Positions 50,106-60,696 are shown, counted from the first letter of the stretch. The stretch: DNA of 64,000 nt from Apostichopus japonicus (GCF_037975245.1 NC_092576.1:21575611-21639610); one strand, 5' to 3'. Notes: a model not told the origin generated them from the sequence alone. A program made the numbers and translations.

Positions 50106-50732
50106 CTTGCCATGGAGGGGTCATTTTGGAGAGTAACTAACTGTATTTTTTCGTGAAATTGGCTCTTGCTGCAGGTTGTCATGGTGAAATCGTGTATTTC
50201 TTAGGGGTGTCCGAACTTGGCAATACTGATCATACTAGTTTTCATTCTACGATTAGGCCTAACGAACTGTATGTAATGTTGCTGCTGTATAAAGTCTGAC
50301 ATTAAGTCGAAGTTCCAAGTTGACATGATAAATATCGACCCCTCCCAATAACAAAGTTGGTGTGATTGCCCTCAGAAATGTTTCAAAGGATAATTTCTTA
50401 TCAATATGGGGAGTTTAAGCTACAGCAGTGCAAAGTTTTGGACGGTATTTATGGTTAAATTAAGTGTAGAAAAAACATATCCCAGCATTTGTGCAAAGCA
50501 TGCGTTACAAACTGTTACCTCCAATGTGTCCCGGATGTTGAAACACTTTGCACGGGTTATCCGGGTACCCGGGTACCCGCCTGACGCGATACTACCCGGT
50601 TCCTATTTTATTACCCGAATCCTAAGCAACGTGTGATTTAAAAAAAAAAGCAAACCGACGGTTAGGCAGATTTCCCATTGACTTAGTGTGGTGTTAGGCT
50701 ACAATGTAGTCGAAGATAACAGCAATAACGAA
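50106..50732. other. Right-arm-specific insert (627 bp)
   Basis: The left arm reads continuously through the word mirrored as GAAGACTGGGGCCCACTCG (rejoining around 4,165-4,180). In the right arm GAAGACTG ends at 50,105 and GGGGCCCGCTCG resumes at 50,733. The first about 450 bp are not found elsewhere in the window. The last about 170 bp, starting with GGGTACCCG words, resemble the following 130-bp repeat region, so the insert is partly a tandem duplication. No target duplication was evident. Confidence 0.65.
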
Positions 50733-51790
50733 GGGGCCCGCTCGACGCGATAATACCCGAATCATACGCAAAGTGTGATTGTTTAAAAAAAAATTGCAAA
50801 CCGATGGTTAGGCTGATTTCCCATTGACTTAGTGTGTTGTTAGGCTACCATGTGTTCGAAGATAACAGCAATAACGAAAGCTTTCCATAGATATCTTATA
50901 ACTGCGTCACAATTTCAGCTAATAAACAGATGGCTAGGCTAGACTTCCCCTATTGACTTAATGTGGTGTTAGGCAACCATGTGGTCGAACGTAACAGCAA
51001 TGACGAAAGTATTCCATGGATGTCTTACAACTGCGTCACAACTCCAGCAAATAAACAGATGGTTAGGCTTAGCTAGATTTCTTATTGACTTAGTGTGGTG
51101 TTAGGCTACCATGTGGAAAAAATTATTATTTATTCATTAGTCATTATTTATTCATTCACCCGAATCATACGCAAAATGTGATTGTTTAAAAAAAATTGCA
51201 AACCGATGGTTAGGCTGATTTCCCATTGACTTAGTGTGTTGTTAGGCTACCATGTGTTCGAAGATAACAGCAATAACGAAAGCTTTCCATAGATATCTTA
51301 TAACTGCGTCACAATTTCAGCTAATAAACAGATGGCTAGATTGACTTAGTGTGGTGGTAGGCAACCATGTGGTCGAACGTAACAGTAATAACGAAAGTAT
51401 TCCATGGATGTCTTACAACTGCGTCACAACTCCAGCAAATAAACAGATGGTTAGGCTTAGCTAGATTTCTTATTGACTTAGTGTGGTGTTAGGCTACCAT
51501 GTGGAAAAAATTATTATTTATTCAATAATAATAATTATTTAAATATAAATATTTTTTTTTTATATTTATATATAAAAATATTTAATAAACAGATGGCTAG
51601 GCTAGACTTCCCCTATTGACTTAGTGTGGTGTTAGGCAACCATGTGGTCGAACGTAACAGCAATAACGAAAGTATTCCATGGATGTCTTACAACTGCGTC
51701 ACAACTCCAGCAAATAAACAGATGGTTAGGCTTAGCTAGATTTCTCATTGACTTAGTGTGGTGTTAGGCTACCATGTGGAAAAAACTATT
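50640..51790. repeat. 130-bp tandem repeat, right arm (about 8-9 units)
   Basis: Inverted relative to 3,771-4,110. Units share CATTGACTTAGTGTGGTGTT, AGGCTACCATGTGG, AACAGCAATAACGAAAG and AACTGCGTCACAA. Boundaries fall near 50,700, 50,850, 50,980, 51,110, 51,250, 51,370, 51,500, 51,640 and 51,770. Two units are interrupted by AT-rich insertions (near 51,120-51,160 and 51,510-51,585). Confidence 0.75.
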
Positions 51791-52916
51791 ATTTATTCAT
51801 TCGTTTATTTCAAAGAAGGAAAGGCTGACAAGGAATTTTACGCGATGTTTATGGATTATAGACGGGATAACTAAAAAATAGTAATCGCAAGTGGCTTTTT
51901 ACTAATCGTTTATTCCAAATGCGATCAAATTGCCCGAATCGCGCAATCTCGCGGCTAATGCGAACCCTGGGCCTGCATAATAGAGAGAAGTAGTATTTAA
52001 AACTGTTTAAGAGCTAACTTGGATATTTATATGGTTTGATCCAATAGACGTGCACGAGCTAGCATAAGCAGCGGCGGCAGTGCGATGTTAGTAGTAATGC
52101 TAATTATAATTAAATAATTAATTTATTAACAAGTTCATGAAAGAAACAGAAGCAAATACAAATTACTGAGGGAGGTTTTATACCTTATCTTACACCTACG
52201 TATTTGAACATGAAAACATTGTCAGTAGAGAATATAATGCATTTATTACAGCATCCAATATGTAATTTCTTGAAAATCGTGATACACGAGGGTAAACAAA
52301 TTTTCCCGGGTACCCGGATACCCGACGGGTAACGGCCCTCGGGTACCCGGTTCCCGATTTTTGGACCCGTGTAAACACTATTGACAGACAGAAACACCTC
52401 CCTGATTTTTTTACGTAGTACGGATACTGAATTTGTCAATAAGGAAATTTAATACTAGTTCACTGTTGAGTCGTTAAATAAATGTTAACAACTATTTCTT
52501 GAAGAAACACGTGTACAAAAAACAACAGGTTTCTTTTAGTCATTAAGTAAGTTTAAGAAAGTGCTAAGCAGATATTTCCACGCTTGGGTTTGAAGTTATC
52601 ACTTTGACGTATACATGGCCTACCAATAAATATTTCAATTGGAATATTTTACTCACATTCACACTATATCGGCACACGCAGTCCAAAAGTCAGCACATCA
52701 ACGTCTTCATGCAAACCACGCTGCTCTGAGTCTGATACAACCTAAATTTTGGCGCCAAATGTTTTCTTCTTTGGTTATTCATCAAAGTCAGTCAACCATA
52801 GAGAAGATTGACTGATATCTGTCGTATATGGAACGCCAAAAGAACCACAGTGGCATGAATTACAAACTTGAAATGTATTATTACTAATTTTGACATGTAC
52901 TCAATTCATGTGTATT

Positions 52917-53039
52917 CATCTAAATTGTCACGTAAAAATTGACATCTAAATTTGACATCTAAATTGACATTTAAAAATTGACATCTAAATTGACACGTAC
53001 AAAAAATGACACGTAAAAGTTGACATCTAAATTGTCACG
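52917..53039. repeat. ATGTCAA short repeats, right arm
   Basis: Complement of the left block at 2,476-2,631, built on AAATTGACATCTAAATTTG. It is slightly shorter than the left block (about 123 against 156 bp), so a few motif copies differ between the arms. Confidence 0.72.
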
Positions 53040-53136
53040 TATTACTACTGATGTTAATACTATGGGGCGCCGTGTGTGACAAAAACTTGACACCGAATAA
53101 TTGATTACAACTTCCCATATATAAGTTATTCCGTAT

Positions 53137-54003
53137 TGTAACGCCCCTGTACCCCGGCAGAGCGGCAGCGTGGGTTATCAGGCAGCTTGAGGCCAACTGA
53201 TGTCAGGGCAGGGGAAAGGGGGAGGCGAAGAATAATGCTAGCAGGGCTTATTAAACCAATACACAAATATAGGGAAGAATATAGTTTACGAGAACTGGGT
53301 GGGTCTCATTCACCGATTTGATTAATTTACTTGAAAACATACACTTGACAAAAACAAGGCAGTGTCTTTCTGCCGTACTCAAACATGAACGAGCAAAAAA
53401 TTCAATTGAACTAAATAACTACGTACCAGGGCGTGGGCAGCACGACTCTTAAGAATTACGAGAGTGAATACCCAACACGGGGCGCCAACGGCAGACTGGA
53501 CAAATACTGCTCAATGTGCCTAGATTAGCTATTACATTACCTCCTGGGAGAACCCTAATTTTACCTTGCCACCGGTGTATATAACATGCAACGAAGCCAA
53601 CCAGGACGGGAAGTTGTCAGTTATAAAATACAATAGGAAATGGCGCCCGTAGTCAGCCCTCACTCCTGGACCCGCTCCCTAAAATAAATAAAACAACCTT
53701 ACCTTTAAAATAATACTAAACTGCAATAGCCGTGCTGCTCACTGCTGGTCTCCAGTTCTCTGCCCGAACATCAACGAAATAAAGCAAGTCTTCCAAAACA
53801 CAAAAAACATAACAAACAACACCGTCTTAATTAAACAAGGTATAGAGAGCAAGCTATAGTAAAATAGATAAACGCTTAACAGGAGATAAAAGAGCGAATC
53901 CCTGGAATGCTACATGGTGATGGCAGACGACGGGGAGAGCGAGAGAGACTTGCATAATACAACAAAAGTAAGTGGAATGCTGAGTGAATGGGCAACATAT
54001 CGC
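53137..54003 (-). mobile_element. Truncated mirror copy of the LTR-like element
   Basis: It starts TGTAACGCCCCTG at 53,137, with GTAT (complement of the ATAC flank) at 53,133-53,136. It follows the left element closely up to CATATCGC at 53,996-54,003 and then changes to unrelated sequence (GTGTACAAAC). The last 98 bp of the element, including its outer terminus and target repeat, are missing, which fixes the right breakpoint of the palindrome. Confidence 0.78.
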
Positions 54004-54344
54004 GTGTACAAACAGCCATGGTGAAACAGTACAGTTTTCAGGAAAAGTATGCTGATCATGTCTACTAATTGATGGCCATGATCGTCCTCAAACGCTAGGT
54101 CCTGTTCTTGATATGGTTCTCTTAGGTCAGAGGACACCGAGTCGCCGACGGAGGAAACTTCCAACTGAATTACCTTTTCAGTTCATTGAATGTTTTCATG
54201 TTATTGTGTAAACATATTCGTGTACATACACTGTACAGGTGTGTATTGATATATTTCTATACACCCTCTCTCTTCAGTTTATCATAAACAGCACGTTACT
54301 AAAAACCGCTTATCTTTTCCATCTATTTTTGTACAACCATCGCC

Positions 54345-55180
54345 ATGGCATCAACATGTTATGGGCCCAGAAGGTATCGGCTGCTATTCGACGGTAACGA
54401 AAGGAAATTCGAGCTTTGGGAAATGAAGTTTCTAGGATACATGAGACTTCACAACGTCATCACAGGCCCACCGCCAGCAGGCGACCATGCGAATGCAATA
54501 GCGCAAGACAGTGAGAAGAATGCAGACGCATTCGCGGAACTAGTCCAATGCTTGGACGGTTGGAGTTTGTCGCAATTATGCCAACAAGGACGGAAGAGGG
54601 GCACAACAAATTTTGCGTGAACATTACTATATTTATATATATTTCTTTGTATACAGTATTAACCTCCTTGAAGAAATCTGCAGATGAAAGTGTGACAGAT
54701 TACATAAGTAGGGCTTAAACTGTGACAATGTCACTTTAAACATCAGGAGAAATAATCAGTGATAGTTTGTTGGTCGCTATGGTCCTGAAGGGACTACCTG
54801 CAGAGTTAAAACCGTTTGTAACCGTAATAACCCAGAAAGACAAAACTCATACATTCAGTGAATTCAAAGTTAGGTGCTTTGAAGAGACTGAAAAGGCCAG
54901 CCGTGACGTCACAAGCATGGACAGCGTGATGAAACTGCAGTCCAGCCCGTACGGTGGATCTGGAGGATTTACGGGGATGTTTCCAGTGTGGAAAACAAGG
55001 GCACCAGGCCGCAGATTGCTACACAAAGAAGATATGGTATGATGTCTGCAGAAACAACACACATTATACAAAATGGTGCTGGAAGAAAGATGCTGCAAAA
55101 TCTGTTGACAATTCGGAAATTAGTTCTAATGACAAAGGTGAATATTCATTTTCAAGGTCAGCTTAGATACCGGTGACCTA
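54345..55180 (+). pseudogene. Ty1/copia-type gag remnant with zinc knuckle
   Basis: A possible start lies at 54,345 in a good context (GCCATGGC). The first 91 codons have the character of copia gag N-termini (YRLLFDGNERKFELWEMKFL). Broken frames follow: LVAMVLKGLPAELKPFV from about 54,767, and a CCHC zinc knuckle CFQCGKQGHQAADC at 54,978-55,019. Stops and at least two frame changes separate the pieces. In intact copia elements gag forms the particle and binds RNA; this copy cannot. No 5' LTR or primer-binding site is seen between 54,004 and 54,345, so the 5' end may have been removed at the palindrome breakpoint. Confidence 0.78.
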
Positions 55181-55605
55181 AAAACAACACATGAGGTCAA
55201 AGGTTTACTTGTGCACTGTGGCGCAACAACCCACTTTATAAACGATGACACAATGATTACTTCAACCCAGCAGATCATTATTTGAACTGGCTGATGGTAG
55301 TAAAACAAATAATATTACTTTGAAAAGGGGTGATGCTAATATTTCTTGGGTAGATTAAAGTGGGAATGCCCAAAATCCAATTCTAAAGAATGTATTGTAT
55401 GTTTCTGCTGTCAAACAAGATATCTTTTCTGTGCAAGCAGCTACTGATAAGGGTGCTTCGGTTCAGTTCAATCCAAATTCTGCTGAGTTGGTAAGTCAAG
55501 ATGGTACTTAGTTTAACATTGAGAAGTGTGGACGCCTATATTTCTTGAATAATGTGGTACCATCCAAACATGCATCCCACACTTGAAAAATTGGCATCAA
55601 GTTAT
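55181..55605 (+). pseudogene. Copia protease and GAG-pre-integrase remnant
   Basis: At about 55,207-55,240 the reading LVHCGATTHF matches the copia protease active-site style, which normally has Asp followed by Ser or Cys, Gly, Ala. Here that Asp is His (55,213-55,215), so the catalytic residue appears lost. Further on, a frame from about 55,370 reads LYVSAVKQDIFSVQAATDKG, typical of the stretch before integrase. WHQVMGHCN at about 55,591-55,617 is the zinc-binding start of GAG-pre-integrase. Several in-frame stops are present. Confidence 0.72.
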
Positions 55606-56028
55606 GGGTCACTGCAACCACATCAGAATGGTACTGTTGAAAGGGCTTGGCGTTCCTTGTTCGAGATGGCTAGATGTTTGTTGTGAGAATCCCAGTTGCC
55701 CAAAAGTCTGTGGACTTATGCTGTCATGTTTTCTGCATATGTTCGCAACAGATTTTACATTTCTAGAATCTCAAAAACCCCATTTCAAGTATTCACTGGT
55801 CAGAAACCAGACATCAGCAACATGCATACTACTGGTAATGTTTGCTATGCCTATGTTCAAAACAAAAACAAGTTGGATCCCGAGGGAATTTTTGTAGGCT
55901 ATGACAGAGGAAGCCCTGCTTATGTTGTGTACTCTCGTGAAAGTCAAAGTGTCAGGAGGGTCAAATGTGTAAAGTTTCCTAAAATGTTGAGAGTGCTGGA
56001 GGTGATCATGGTGATGGTATTGTCATAA
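55606..56028 (+). pseudogene. Copia integrase C-terminal part, core deleted
   Basis: PHQNGTVERAWRSL (about 55,618-55,660) is the end of the catalytic core and includes the last catalytic Glu. After one stop, the frame continues as LPKSLWTYAVMFSAYVRNR and a KLDPEGIFVGYDRGSPAYVV stretch (to about 55,980), typical of copia integrase C-terminal regions. The first two catalytic Asp and about 150 residues expected between WHQVMGHCN and PHQNG are absent; the two motifs almost touch at about 55,617. Family membership is secure, activity excluded. Confidence 0.8.
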
Positions 56029-56039
56029 TCAGAGGTAAA

Positions 56040-56373
56040 CCAGAGTTAGCTATGGTGTCGGTGAGCATGTAGAACCTCAGCACATTGCCAATGAACAACC
56101 TGAAGGAGAAAGACTCGGTAGGTACTCTGGTAGAAGGCGAAAGAAGCCAACCTATCTTAATGAATATGATCTTGGGAATAATGATGATGATAGTGTTAAT
56201 TTTACTATACATTATTGTTACAGATTAGCAGATGTATCCAAGACGTACCAATATGCAGTTGGCTCTTATGCTTCAGGTCAATGGCAGAAGGCTATGGAGG
56301 ATGAGATGTGTACCTTCGAGAGAGAATGAAACTTTTGAGTTAACTCCCTTACCAGAAGGTAGGAATGCAGTGG
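56040..56373 (+). pseudogene. Copia linker and start of reverse transcriptase (5' part)
   Basis: Between integrase and reverse transcriptase a frame reads GRYSGRRRKKPTYLNEYD, a common copia linker, then QWQKAMEDEM and, after a frameshift, ENETFELTPLPEGRNAV. These are the first conserved blocks of copia reverse transcriptase. The sequence breaks at 56,373 where a DNA transposon is inserted and resumes at 58,642. Confidence 0.78.
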
Positions 56374-58641
56374 CAGGGGTCGAAATTTACGCTATTCCGC
56401 TATCCCGAGATAGTGAAATCATGAACGGAATACCAAGTTGCTTGGGTTCACTATTCCGTATGGATAGTGCTAAAAGTGATAGCTAACAACAAACTTTGAC
56501 AAATCCACCTAAATTTACTTGTCTGTCACTAGTCAGGCAACAATTTTAATTTTATTTGTTTCCCCGTGCGTTAAAACTTGCTCAGAAATACAAAAGAAAC
56601 CCTCTTTACACGTGAGTTGCAGTTACGTACAGTGCATACATGTCCCGTAGGCCAACTGCACTTGCACAGTATAGCAAGCCTTACATTTCCCTCCGATTTA
56701 TTGCACCTTACACGTTCCGTATACCATCGCGTATGTAGGGAAAATTATCACCTCGTGGGTAACAGGTTAGTACAGTGTTGAAAATCCTTGTTCAATTTTC
56801 TGCGAACACACTAAAAACAACTGCCGATTTCCCGATTTTGGTTATATTTTTCGGGCAAGTCGTTTCAGCCCCCAAATCAAATAAGGCTCCTATGCCTATG
56901 CTTGTGGGTGTCCAGAGGCGAAGGCCCCGGAAAATATTGGTAATTTTGGGTGTCTGGCGATAAAAAATTAGCAGTTGAAGATGCAAAATAATAACAAATT
57001 TTGGAATTTAAATTGTCACGAAACTGATGAAAATTTTAAAATGACAAGTTGGAGACTGTAGCAATATTATGTTATGAAAAGAGATTTAAATTGTCTTACT
57101 GTACAATCTTTAAAAAGTTTAACTTACAAAACTTCCGATATTATGAAACAAACAACGTTCGGCAAAGCCCCGTTTCTAGACTGCCATATTATAACAATGA
57201 ATATACGTAAATCAGTTTACAACTGCAGTGTTTACCCCTACTTAAATACTACAGTACGTTAGGCTACACATGTGCTGCAAATTTTCCCAAGTACATTGCT
57301 AAACAACTGTGAGCTCATCCCCTGTCTAACACCTGTTTGTTAACATTTTTTGGCACGTTTCCAAGAAACGTTACATGGGGTTCAACTGTTTTGGCTCCAT
57401 TCTAGAATTAATTAGGTCAGTCAGTAAAGGATCGGTAAAGTAATGCGAAATATTATCTTAGGCGTTCAAGAAAAGAAGGTAAAATATCCCCGTAACATTT
57501 AGATAAGTAAAACACACCTCAAGCCAACTGAACTCCTTCCCCATGATACACGAGACACAGTCCATACTATACAAGCATAGCACGATATCAAGGCCCCTAT
57601 AGTTACCATCTTTATGAAAGTAACCCTTGTAATGACATGTTTTAGGCCACTTGGCATGATTCACTAAATGCTTAATATTGTTTCCATGTTCTTGTAGAAA
57701 ACGTCAACTTCGCAAAATACAATAAGTTGTGTTTTGTAGTTACGTGTGATCCGTAACCGACGAGGTGGTTAGGCTATTTGCTATACACTTAACTATGGTA
57801 GGATATTATTTTTGCGTATATTCGGAAATTCTAGAAAATACTTTTTCTCCCGCTTAACACCAGATGTGGTCTTACGGTTTATTCATAAATGGGTGTACTA
57901 GAGCCTTGTTTTCATGACATTAGTTGCATTTAGCATGATATACCAGATTCGCGTGAATTTTTCGAAAGTGTTTTGCTCGATCTTTTTGTAAAATCTGAAA
58001 GGTGTACCAACTTACATTTTGTACACAATTGGTATTTTTTCTACTGATTTTCTTTTTTCCCCTCTATACAGTGAAGTGAATACGTTGTGCATTGAGTATA
58101 AACTTAACGCGAATGCAAGAAAACTATGCGGGGACTTCCAGCAGACAAATGTTTCCTTTGCGGGATTACTGAGTCAGTTGGAGGGAATCCTGCACATTAG
58201 AGGGAACGCTGAACTGAAGTCAAATTCATACGAAAGAAAACGTTAACTAACTAACATACAATATTAATTAAAAAAAAATGTGGAATGGCAATATTGTTCA
58301 AAACATTTCCCGCGAGGCTGATTTATTACAGCAACCTTCCCGCGCGGGGCCGTAGATGTCCGTGTGACCCGTATACCCTGAAGTGTGCGAAACTAGCCTT
58401 TAACATTGCCCTTGTGAGTGGGTTTTACAACCTGCGTCATGGGTTACCTGCTTTCTTGCCTCAGTACACAAAACACTAATGATTATCAATAACCCAACAA
58501 AAGAATCAACATATAATTTTGTTATGTTTTTTTCTTCTTTTGATTGTTTCAAAGGAATAGTGGAAAATGAGACGGAATAGTGTATTTTCAAATCCACTAT
58601 TCCGCTGGAATAGTGGTAAATATTCTAAATTTCGACCCCTG
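56374..58641. mobile_element. Non-autonomous DNA transposon with 16-bp TIRs (2,268 bp)
   Basis: The left end CAGGGGTCGAAATTTA (56,374-56,389) is repeated in inverted form at the right end (58,626-58,641), the match weakening at its inner base. Both sides are flanked by AGTGG (56,369-56,373 and 58,642-58,646), a likely 5-bp target duplication. Subterminal words ACTATTCC and GGAATAGT recur near both ends (for example 56,450-56,458 and 58,554-58,615), typical of transposase binding sites. No transposase frame is seen. The CAGGGG terminus suggests a hAT-like element, although hAT usually makes 8-bp duplications. It interrupts copia reverse transcriptase and is therefore younger than that insertion. 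Confidence 0.75.
56840..56900 (+). repeat. Dispersed repeat segment, copy 1
   Basis: GGTTATATTTTTCGGGCAAG, then a C-rich stretch, then AAGGCTCCTATGCCTATG. A related copy lies at 63,431-63,496 inside a different transposon. Both are in + orientation. Confidence 0.65.
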
Positions 58642-58860
58642 AGTGGGTTTATGCTTACAAGTCAAACTTGACCTAAATAATGAAGGGCAATGTAAAGCTC
58701 GCTTTGTTGCAAAAGGGTATTCCCAACTCCCTGATATAGACTATCTTGAAAAATCCATATCACTAACCTGTATGTGTTTTTCATATGTGTGGTTCCTCAG
58801 AAATGTAATGATCTCAAAATATTTATTGTTCTGTGCAAATGCAACGTTCAATTGAGCAGA
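58642..58860 (+). pseudogene. Copia reverse transcriptase remnant (continuation)
   Basis: After the inserted transposon, WVYAYKSNL and, after a frame change, KARFVAKGYSQLPDIDY (about 58,694-58,745) match the second conserved block of copia reverse transcriptase. Similarity fades after about 58,760 and a stop follows at 58,855. The catalytic DD motif and RNase H are not recognisable downstream. Confidence 0.78.
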
Positions 58861-60217
58861 ATTTGACCACAAAATGTCTGCCGTGTCAAGTTCTTCCATA
58901 CCCCTGAATTGACACAATTTTCGATAAGCTTACTGTAACTTTGGTGTAAGTATACATCAATTGACTGTGGATGCTGTACATTTGCTATGCTCTGAGCCTC
59001 TAAGCTCAGACAGGTCAGGTCCCAGAGAGTAATGGTATAATGCTGAGGTAATACTGGTTATTTTTAGGGAGTAAAATTTCCAATCCAAATCCCCAAATTA
59101 CATGCAAAAATGGATGGAGGGTGTTAAAAAAACACAAATTGATTAGCACATAGCTGAAATGGATTCAGACTCATGAAGTAGTTTAGGTTGCCTGCTGTAT
59201 CGATGCTAGTAATATTTGAAGGTGTGTCAATTACGAAGGTGTGCCTTTAGTATACTACTAGTACTACAAAGCATAACTGCATGTTAGGAATGTAACTGTG
59301 TAAGCCTTACATAAGCCTGCAAACTTTACTGTTAGTGTCACAGCCATTCACTCTCATATTTTAATAATTAATACTACCCTAGGGCCTAGAGGTAATACTT
59401 AGTTTTGTACTGGTGGATCCAAGGGGGAGGGGAATGGGGTCATGCTTACCCAAAGGCGATTTTACAATATGTCTAATTCCCCATTGTTTGTCCTATGTAC
59501 ACCGTCTAACAATGTGCAGCTAGTGTCTGCAACTTTGAAAAAGATTACCAAGTACTCATTCCACATGTTATTCAGCACTTAGGCTACATGTTTTTCATGG
59601 ACTTTTGTAAATGAAATTAGAAGTCCTTCTAGTTTTTAATGTCTTTGACTCTTTGTAAACTGCAGTGATTTAGATCCTTGTTTGGACAAGGTGTTGAGCT
59701 ATTTTAATAAAATTGTGACAGGTAATCAGTAGTGTTCGATTGATTATATTACAATCGGGCCGATGCCAAGTACCGATTAAATTTCAACATTTTTGTAGAA
59801 CTGTATGATATAGTGTTATGCATGATTACCGACTACTAGGCCAATACAATCAAAGATGTAAATGAACGACTTAACGTTTCACAGTAAAGATTAATTGAGC
59901 AAGTAAAGAACACTGTAATACATACATGAGGCAGGCGCTGTACGTTTATAACGAGGAGTCGCAAAATTGCAATCCTCCCACAACACGGTTAATGACAGTG
60001 CTGTACAGACAACAGAAGGGGAAAAATAGTAGTCATTGGCTATGAAATGAAGAAAAAGAAGTTAGGAACAGCTTTTACAACTGGTTATTATAACCATTAT
60101 CAGTGTTGCAACTCCAACGTAAATAAAGGGAATAGTATATCGCACAGAAATAAAATATTCGTTATTTCATTAGCTAATATCGAAAATTATAATCTGATAT
60201 GAAAAATAATGTGGAAG
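58861..60217. other. Non-coding stretch after copia remnant
   Basis: No gene is supported. It may include decayed 3' copia sequence. A purine-rich AAGGGGGAGGGGAATGG at about 59,421-59,437 resembles a polypurine tract, but no LTR can be delimited after it. Confidence 0.5.
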
Positions 60218-60274
60218 AGTAAGTAAGCCTGACGTTTCGATCATAGCAGGATCGAAACGTCAGGCTTACTTACT
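60218..60274. repeat. Perfect 25-bp foldback
   Basis: The arms are 60,218-60,242 and 60,250-60,274 with a 7-nt loop ATAGCAG. The arm includes GTAAGCCTGACGTTTCGATC. No mismatch was found. It is not followed by a T-run, so it is not an obvious terminator. It may be the end of a decayed mobile element. Confidence 0.85.
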
Positions 60275-60696
60275 TGTACACATATTCTTACACAGGCTCT
60301 CTAATGGATAAGCAGTTTGTTAACACTTTAATTTTACTATGAAAAATAAAACAATCCTGAACATTTGATTCAAGGTTTCATAATTGCATCTGCTAGGTAT
60401 AACTTCCGATGGAACGTTGTTTCAAACAATCATACACAGTAAGTCAATGGTGCTTCTTTCATTGACTTAACTACATGTGAGAAAATAACACACTAAAGTC
60501 CCATTGACTTTGTCGCACATGCCGCTGAAAATTGCTGGAAAGGGATTATTTAGCAAGTATAGAACATGCGTTCAGAGAAAATAAGTTGCTTTGGGCTTTT
60601 TGCAAAAATATGCGAAAGAATGTTTGACTAATCTCAAAATACTGTAATGCAGTAGAACTACTGAGGGCGGGTTGCCAAAATTGTTTACAATTTTTT

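Larger units (their letters stand above)
1504..54003. repeat. Giant imperfect palindrome (about 52.5 kb)
   Basis: Everything from 1504 inwards recurs in reverse complement up to 54003, in the same order: LTR-like element, ATGTCAA short repeats, GGGTACCC-rich segment, 130-bp repeats, satellite A, minisatellite B. The outermost shared word is GCGATATGTTGCCCAT, at 1504 on the left and as its complement ending at 54003. The axis is near 22,080. The arms are about 20.6 kb and 31.9 kb. The 11.3-kb difference divides into about 6.7 kb in B, 3.4 kb in A and 1.2 kb in the unique part. In a stretch of about 240 bp that I compared (2041-2290 against 53233-53480) I counted about five substitutions and two small indels. 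Confidence 0.9.
49651..54003 (-). repeat. Right unique arm of the palindrome
   Basis: Reverse complement of 1,504-4,618, but 4.35 kb instead of 3.1 kb. The extra length comes from a 627-bp insert (50,106-50,732), added 130-bp repeats and an AT-rich stretch near 51,520-51,590. It ends inside the LTR-like element. Open frames such as 52,185-52,439 are mirrored counterparts of frames on the left and show no domain. Confidence 0.85.

Noticed and set aside
1504..54003. Giant transposon with very long terminal inverted repeats
   Set aside because: The left end lies inside an otherwise continuous LTR-like element that extends to 1,406 with its own target repeat, and no target duplication flanks 1,504/54,003.
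54345..58860. A functional copia element
   Set aside because: Multiple stops and frame changes, His in place of the protease Asp, missing integrase core and a transposon in reverse transcriptase.
59415..59445. Polypurine tract followed by a 3' copia LTR
   Set aside because: AAGGGGGAGGGGAATGG is suggestive, but no LTR copy or terminal CA can be found to pair with it, and there is no 5' LTR for comparison.
60221..60274. Transcription terminator hairpin
   Set aside because: No T-run follows and there is no bacterial gene context.
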